Source: Cyrtodaria siliqua
Lineage: Eukaryota; Mollusca; Bivalvia; Adapedonta; Hiatellidae
Length of the DNA: 64,000 nucleotides
NCBI GenBank assembly: GCA_037043455.1
Contig: JAWPHD010002614.1
Location: 1-64,000 of the forward strand
Reading direction: 5' to 3'
Made by a program: the position numbers and the translations under genes. Below, piece after piece: positions 58,276 to 64,000 of the stretch. Under the pieces are notes generated by a model, which made no database searches, was not told where the DNA came from, and saw only the letters and a program-made list of their open reading frames with translations. The stretch's first letter is position 1, and every line of letters begins with the position of its first letter.

Positions 58276-58920
58276 TATTTAATACTTAATTTGTACTTAC
58301 TGACTTACTCACTTTCTTATGTCTTACTTATTGACTTACTTACAGGCTTACTTATTTTTTTACTTACTTAACTGCTTGCTTGATTTCCTGGTGACTTGCT
58401 TACCCTCGTGACATATTTACTTCTCTATTTATTTATTACTTAGATTTATTCCTTAAGCATGATGTAACTCATCGAAAGAGAAAGATAATTTCAATTCTGT
58501 ATGCATTTTATCCACCCCGCCCTCCCACCCCCACACATATGTTTTACATGCAAACCACAAAAAACGGAATAGTATGCTACATAAATGCACTGAACATTAA
58601 ACAGACGTAATTATATTATTAAGGTTAATTTAGGTAACACAAGTTTTTACTATATTTAAATAATTTATCCCGCAAGGTTCCATTATATATCCATTATATG
58701 CCAAGCTCAATTAATGCCAATAGGAACTGCGAAGTCAATTTCTAGAAACTTGGTAATGGGAGATAGCAATAATCCGTACATTATCTCCATTCTAGCCGCA
58801 TGCAAACAGCCAGGTCCAAATAATTTATATACTTTGTATTTATCATTGTATTGCAATTTTTTAATAGTACTTCTTGCATCAATCAGTATTATTTCAAACA
58901 CTATGACTTTAAATAAATGA
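58276..58920. other. Spacer
   Basis: ACTTACTTACTTGCTTAC-type simple sequence at 58,290-58,440, otherwise AT-rich. Open frames of 64 and 68 codons overlap on opposite strands without support. Confidence 0.4.
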
Positions 58921-59455
58921 TTAGCGTTCGTTTAGTGTGTGTCGGCTGTAAAAAGTATCCCCGTGCTACGAATCAGTAGTGTTATTTTTTACTGGTCCTT
59001 TGGGATCAACGATCCCAATATATGTGGCATTGAAATAGAATACCGCTTAAGCCGGTGCTAGGGGCGTGAGAAGTGTTGCTTCTTTCATTACTTTTTATGA
59101 ACAGACTCAATAAAACCGAGTCTGCTGCTTTATTCTCTTAATTGTGTTTGTTGCTCTCAAAGGATCACCTTTATCAGTATTATTAACATTCACACTAGCG
59201 TTCGTTTAGTGCAGTGTGGCGGCTGTAAAAATCTCCCCGTGCTACGAATCAGTAGTGTTATTTTTTACTAGTCCTTTAGGACCAACGAGCCCAATATATG
59301 TGGCATTGAAGTAGAATACCGCTTAAGCAGGTGCTAGGGGCGTCAGAAGTGTTGCGTCTTTCATTACTTTTCATGAACAGACTCAATAAAACCGAGTCTG
59401 CTGCTTTATTCTCTTAATTGTGTTTGTTGCTCTCAAAGGATCACCTTTATCAGTA
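58921..59455 (+). repeat. LTR-like repeat, two tandem units
   Basis: Two units of about 260-270 bp with CTGTAAAAAGTATCCCCGTG-type starts, GAATACCGCTTAAGC, and GACTCAATAAAACCGAGTCT at 59,104 and 59,383, ending GGATCACCTTTATCAGTATT. The two units are almost the same as each other, so this is a recent tandem duplication. Confidence 0.7.
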
Positions 59456-60462
59456 TTTATTGATATTGTTTAAACACATGTTAATAGATAAATAGTTTGC
59501 AATTCTCGATTTTGCCATTATCAAATCCCGCTCTCGTTTTTGCGAGATTTCGAGATCGGGGAGTATACCGCCATTTTGGCCCATAGTAAAAGCATTGTAA
59601 ACGTTGAGCGAGTTCACTTTCAAGTTAAATTCAGAATAAATCAAAGAAAAGGGTAAATCTAAAAAATGAGTGTGAAAATATAAATACTTCTGAATCATTT
59701 GAGACAATTTCATTAAAAAATAACAAGCTTTAATGCATAAATTTAGACATCTAATGTACACATTTGTCTTAACTCCTTTGAAATTTGTGGGTGGGGTAAT
59801 GGTGGATATGACGTCAGAGCACATTGATCACGAAATCTCCAGACAAAGGAGAGCAGATTTTGATTAATGGCAGAAGGGTGAATGGTTTATAATTGTTATT
59901 GAACTGCATACTGATATAGCGAAACAACAATTAAAACGGAGGTCAACCAAATGGTTGGACCTGGATATTTGGTAGACTGCTTCACTGCGCATGTCATGTT
60001 TCACTCGTTTATATTTAAACACTGTGGAGCAGTCTAGTTGTTTGTGGGAGAGTTATCAGGCGAGACAATCCACTGCTGTTTCTCATGACTACGCCTTCCA
60101 CAACAAGTTAGAGAAACTCCACTTTGCGGTGAATCAAAAGTTCGTCTGTGTTGAATTGTCTTAACCTTTCTCGCCCATTTTAAAACGAGAAGCGTTTACC
60201 TGGACATCATCAAAATTTACAGCGCATCAAGACCTTGGTTTTACATCAAAAGTGGCATTTTTAAGAGCCTTCTTGATCAGTTCCGATGGGCCCGAGATGT
60301 GCCAGCCTATAACTGTTGGCCAATGAAAATTGAATGTCACCAGATTGACCTGTCAAAATACTTGTCAAACATTTGTTTCGCCCTTATTGTTTCTGCTCGG
60401 CACCGTGTATTTGTTTTAGATCTATATAGCTTCATTTCGTGTCGCATAGTGAGCAATGAAAC
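59456..60462. other. Non-repetitive stretch, possible promoter region
   Basis: GCCAAAATGGCGG (about 59,569, minus-strand YY1-like CCGCCATTTTGGC) and TGACGTCA (about 59,809) lie about 240 bp apart. A 124-codon minus-strand frame between them is AT-rich with no motif and is not called. From 59,930 to 60,460 the base composition is less AT-rich than the surroundings, and an open frame follows at 60,463. Confidence 0.35.
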
Positions 60463-60649
60463 ATGGCTTTTTTGAAAGAATTGGGTAGCGAGGATAACAT
60501 CGATGTTCAGATGAAATATGATTACCGTTTTGATGGCTTCACTGTACCCGTCATATACCCCTTTCCAATAAGTACACATTATGCCGGTAGGAGTTATCGA
60601 TCGTATGAAGAGTTACGTCATACACAGGACACACACAAATTCGCTCTAG
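60463..60649 (+). CDS. Possible first coding exon, gene unknown
   Basis: The ATG (60,463) in context GAAACATGGC opens a frame of 62 codons that ends at a plausible splice donor (CTCTAG|GTGAAT, cut after 60,649); without splicing, a stop follows two codons later. The peptide is mixed in composition (FLKELGSEDNIDVQ..., then YRFDGFTVPVIYPFPI) and matches no family I recognise. It lies outside the duplicated units, after a less AT-rich stretch. An opposing 80-codon frame makes the strand uncertain. An upstream out-of-frame ATG is 9 nt before it. Confidence 0.3.
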
Positions 60650-60782
60650 GTGAATAGAAGGATCATGCAAATTATTGTCTCGGCCATTAAATAACTATAT
60701 TATTGTCATGACACAAGGTCAATGGCGGTCAATTGATTTTCTCAATGCCAATTGATTATATTAGTAATACATTTCTTGCTTT

Positions 60783-60897
60783 TAGAGCTGCAGACCTCTG
60801 AACCGCCTGAGTTCGTTCCATGGCGGAGGCATGTCTGATGGGAAACTTCATCTTTCACCTCATAAGTCACTGAGGTTGCTGTCCAAATATAAACTTA
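60783..60897 (+). mobile_element. SINE fragment (tRNA-derived family 2)
   Basis: TAGAGCTGCAGACCTCTGAA followed by GGCGGAGGCATGTCTGATGG and CACTGAGGTTGCTGTCC matches the inverse of 62,390-62,485. The tRNA head is truncated here. Confidence 0.7.
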
Positions 60898-62384
60898 ACA
60901 GGTTGTAAACCCCATTTCATTCATTATTTTCCTTTTATGTTTTCAGTAATAACTGACAATGGACCTATGAAAATATATACCCCGACATGGAGAGAGAGAG
61001 AGAGATATAGCAGCAATCAAGATCTGATCATCTGTTTGAAAATAATGTAAGTTGACTTTATAAAATGCTTGTAACGTATAGCGGCAAAATAAATATATTC
61101 TCGAAACAAGCTACTTATTTCTTGGTAAACAGGTTCTGTGTTCATTTTAATTATTTTGTTGTGGTAAATGTGTCACAGTTCATGCATAATATAGGAACTT
61201 CAGTATGAAGAATTTAAAAATGTTTTCCTTTGAATTCGTCATGTATACAATGTTCAACCTACATGTACAAATACCTTAAAATGACTAGCACACTATTTTT
61301 AAGAGAAATACTATAAGCTAACTGCTTGCTTTATTTTGGGCAAACAATGCCTGAAAATCAACAATAATTTCATTTTGTTATAGACAAAGTTAAACCCGTT
61401 AGAGGTGACCGTGTAAAACAAGTTTTTTTTCTGTGGAGTGTCTTACAGAATATTGTTTTTATCATTTTAGTTGAATGGAAGTCAAGCAGTTTGCTTCTTA
61501 CACTTTCCGGATGAAGATTAGGTCAAAAATGTACACTAGCTGTATTTCAAATAAGAAAATCTCTGTTAGGAGTGATATTACAAATTATTAACGGACAGCA
61601 GTATGGCCCATAGAGCCCTAAAGGTTTCGAGAATATCTGGCCTTTTCTACCAAGCGGTGTTTCACTGAACATTTCACCATTCCTTGGTAAAGTTGGTTAA
61701 ATGTGTTAGCAAATAACCACAAAAAATGTATAGCAGCTGAGGGGATTCATGTTGAACACACTATGCCTAAAATTAAGGAATTCCACATCTTTGACTAAAC
61801 AATTCCTCTGACCGTGACTGGGATCATGCATCAACGTGGACAGTTTGCGAATTATTAGCCTTTTTCAAGATCCTATTATTTTGTAAATTCTCAAAAATGT
61901 GAAAATGTCTTGAAGCAGATTTCATGGCATAAGCACTTTGTCATGTGCACTTCTCAATCGACAAGTTAGTGGTCAACTTATTGGTTCAATGAACTTATAT
62001 GCGAAGGGTTGAAATAAACATACTCGTTCAAACACACAATGGATTTATTCCTGAATAATTGGTCATTGTCTTTGAGCCATATTCATTTCAAGCTTTCAAT
62101 TAAAGATAGGATTAAATAAGTCGGTATTCTTTCTTAATATCATGTTCCGGAAGCAATATCATGATTGACGGGTGTTCCTTTAACATTTGTTGAACTGTTT
62201 AATTTATGCGTTATAAGGTATTGAGAAAATTCAATATTGTAAAAATAAAACAATTATCATCATTTATTTGTCACTTTTCTATAATTGTTTCAATGTCAAT
62301 TTAATATATGAATTAATCATAGCTAAACTGCTAATGATAATTCTGATACATGGTTACTCTAAGAGATAACCAGTCCATTTCATC
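60898..62384. other. Spacer
   Basis: AT-rich, with a short (GA)n at 60,991-61,008. I recognise no gene or repeat. Confidence 0.4.
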
Positions 62385-62530
62385 ATATTAGGTTATATTG
62401 GGACAGCAACCTCAGTGGGAGATGAGTTGAAGTTTCCCTCAGACATGCCTCCGCCAGAGAGCAAACCCACGAGATGCAGAGGTCTGAAGCTCTAAAGCCG
62501 AGGCCTTATCCACTGAGCTACCGAGGCCGC
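62385..62530 (-). mobile_element. SINE (tRNA-derived family 2), with head
   Basis: On the minus strand GCGGCCTCGGTAGCTCAGTG followed by GATAAGGCCTCGG is a strong tRNA D-arm/A box. The B-box region (GTGGGTTTGCTCTCTG) is degenerate. The body matches 60,783-60,897. Confidence 0.75.
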
Positions 62531-62654
62531 TAATGCTATCTTGAACTTGCAAGGCTGTATATAGTATTGTTAGAGCTGAAAGTAGTCCCACCAACCCCAA
62601 ACATTGAACACCTTAAAGAGACATTTGAATTTTTCCACACTTTAAGAAATTATA

Positions 62655-62712
62655 TATAGGGTGCACCAAACCTCACACTTACCCTAATGTCAACCCAATA
62701 AGACGGGACAAA
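62655..62712 (-). mobile_element. Short retroelement 3'-UTR fragment
   Basis: GGGTGCACCAAACCTCACAC and TTACCCTAATGTCAACCCAA form a 58-bp island of the dispersed 3' end. Confidence 0.75.
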
Positions 62713-63679
62713 AATTAACAATTTGTATCATGTACCGGTACTATGAATCAATAATTAGTTTTGTTTTAAATTTAATAAAATAAAAACTTAATAATACGAG
62801 GAAGTTTTCAAGTGTGCCTTTAAATTTAAGTTTTAATACTATTTATATAAGATTGGATAAGAGTAAGATCTTCCGTTGTTATTACACATGTGGTAATACA
62901 ACATTATGTCCAGGGTTCGAAGATTTGAGATGCGCGTAACGGCTTGTAGAAATTATAAGGAGCATATGTGCGATATTACAAAACTGGTTTTTAGTGGTTT
63001 CTAAACCAGGTACTCGGAAGACGATTTTATTTTAAATAAAAGGCAAGTTCCGCGTGGCACCATCTGTATGTGTTAAATTATACAAATTTAATTTAATGAC
63101 TACCGAAAATAACTAGTCACAAGGACCGATCGGCTTTCAAGGACGCTCGGTCCCTACAAAAAAACTGGTTTCGGACCGACGGACGCCCGTTTAGGTCGAA
63201 CCTTGAATTATTTATTATAATTGCATGTGATACCATTTGATATTTATAAAAGTATAACTGAAGACGACTGAGGAAAATTGAATTGAATCATACTTGACAC
63301 AACCAAACCAGTGACAAAATAAACGTACACGATTGTATGTGTTATAAGCAACCATTAAAAGATAACCAACATGTATGTTTAATTATTTGCCCGAACAAAT
63401 TCATACTTGTACATTATTAAAACACTAGACACAAGCAAAATGTGTACTTCAAGAAATCCACCATCACTCAAGCCTGACACAAAGAAAATTGTGGTACTTC
63501 AGTACAATTCGTTAAACTTAACACACATAATCAGAATACTTCTGTTGTTGTCCATAAATTTAATTTAGTCTCGTCACTTTCTTCCTGTTATTCCCAGTTA
63601 TCCTTGCACTTCAGCATAATAGTCTCATTAGTATGTGCTATCAAACCATCCATGTTTTGAATGGAAAGATGTTTAAATG
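62713..63679. other. Spacer with small GC-rich hairpin
   Basis: 63,124-63,160 contains GGACCGATCGG...CGCTCGGTCC, and a second GGACCGACGGACG follows at 63,174. No gene is seen. Confidence 0.35.
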
Positions 63680-63985
63680 ATCATCAACACATCATAGGTT
63701 ATTTAGAGCCACCCAGAGATAGATGAAGAATACATGACGTAAATAGAAATCCACGTTCTCCTCTTACTCCGGTTTATGGCACCATCAGACGGATGCGGCT
63801 ACGTGCTTTGCCAAAGAACACAGCAACGAAACTCGGTGGCACCGCAGAGGTTTGGACCCGCTCGTCAACATTTTAACCCACAGGCAATGGCTTGTATTTT
63901 GAGTCCACAGCCTGTAAGTCTGCCCTACACCAACTCCCAGCCAGTTTTGATAGTGCAGCTGTCTAGCTTTTGCAACACCGGATTC
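63680..63985 (-). mobile_element. Diverged SINE, same family as 16,999-17,330
   Basis: On the minus strand: TGGCTGGGAGTTGGTGTAGG (A box), CGGGTCCAAACCTCTGCGGT (B-box region and GGTGCCA-like end), GTGTTCTTTGGCAAAGCACG (central domain), CGCATCCGTCTGATGGTGCC and CTCTGGGTGGCTCTAAATAA (3' body). The plus-strand 73-codon frame over it is not a gene. Confidence 0.75.
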
Positions 63986-64000
63986 AGGTTAATCTGAAAT

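Noticed and set aside
59450..59824. 124-codon minus-strand frame
   Set aside because: AT-rich composition, no motif, and it begins inside the LTR-like repeat boundary; not supported as coding.
63776..63997. 73-codon frame ending near a donor-like GTAAGT
   Set aside because: The minus strand is a diverged tRNA-derived SINE with recognisable A box, B box and central domain.

Overview
The window looks like AT-rich nuclear DNA from an invertebrate animal, most likely a bivalve mollusc. It has almost no long open frames. It is dense in minisatellites, foldback elements, tRNA-derived SINEs and 3' ends of one retroelement. Its one clear coding cassette belongs to Mutator-like and His-Me-finger endonuclease families that I associate with bivalve genomes. 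The host assignment is inference from repeat content, not from a marker gene. Nothing resembles bacterial gene organisation.

Large-scale layout: most of the window is a degenerate tandem segmental duplication. Unit 1 (about 325-22,430) and unit 2 (about 23,090-53,100) are collinear over long stretches. A partial third unit runs from about 53,160 to 57,080. Unit 2 is longer mainly because of later insertions. Within each unit an older sub-unit of roughly 4-6 kb is also repeated (near 6,600, 11,960 and 16,300; again near 31,800, 36,100 and 54,340). The paralogous copies act as empty sites, so several mobile elements can be recognised as insertions present in one unit and absent from the other: a 500-bp TTAA-flanked foldback element (1,054-1,553), a retroelement 3' end (30,257-30,802), a small TIR element (34,655-34,940), a minisatellite block (9,308-10,127) and the 4-kb cassette described next.

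The most interesting object is at 48,633-52,678. Two 72-bp direct repeats, differing at one position, bracket a convergent gene pair. On the plus strand is an I-PpoI-type zinc-binding His-Me-finger endonuclease with all catalytic and zinc ligands in place. On the minus strand is a Mutator-like transposase split only by one in-frame TAA. The corresponding place in unit 1 (about 22,090-22,130) has no such insert. I know of no described element with this architecture.

Other notable structures are: a 230-bp element with about 32-bp terminal inverted repeats around a complete tRNA-like Pol III promoter and T-run (18,760-18,989); an LTR-like 272-bp repeat whose AATAAA lies in a hairpin loop (several loci from 38,590 to 59,455); a 3x25-bp array of AGGTCA half-sites (10,302-10,376); and an orphan 135-codon ORF (46,355-46,762). 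The right-hand 4 kb lies outside the duplication. It carries SINE relics and one possible first coding exon (60,463-60,649).

Limits: everything was read by eye. Boundaries of paralogous blocks and repeat families are approximate, usually within tens of bases, and no alignment or database search was run.
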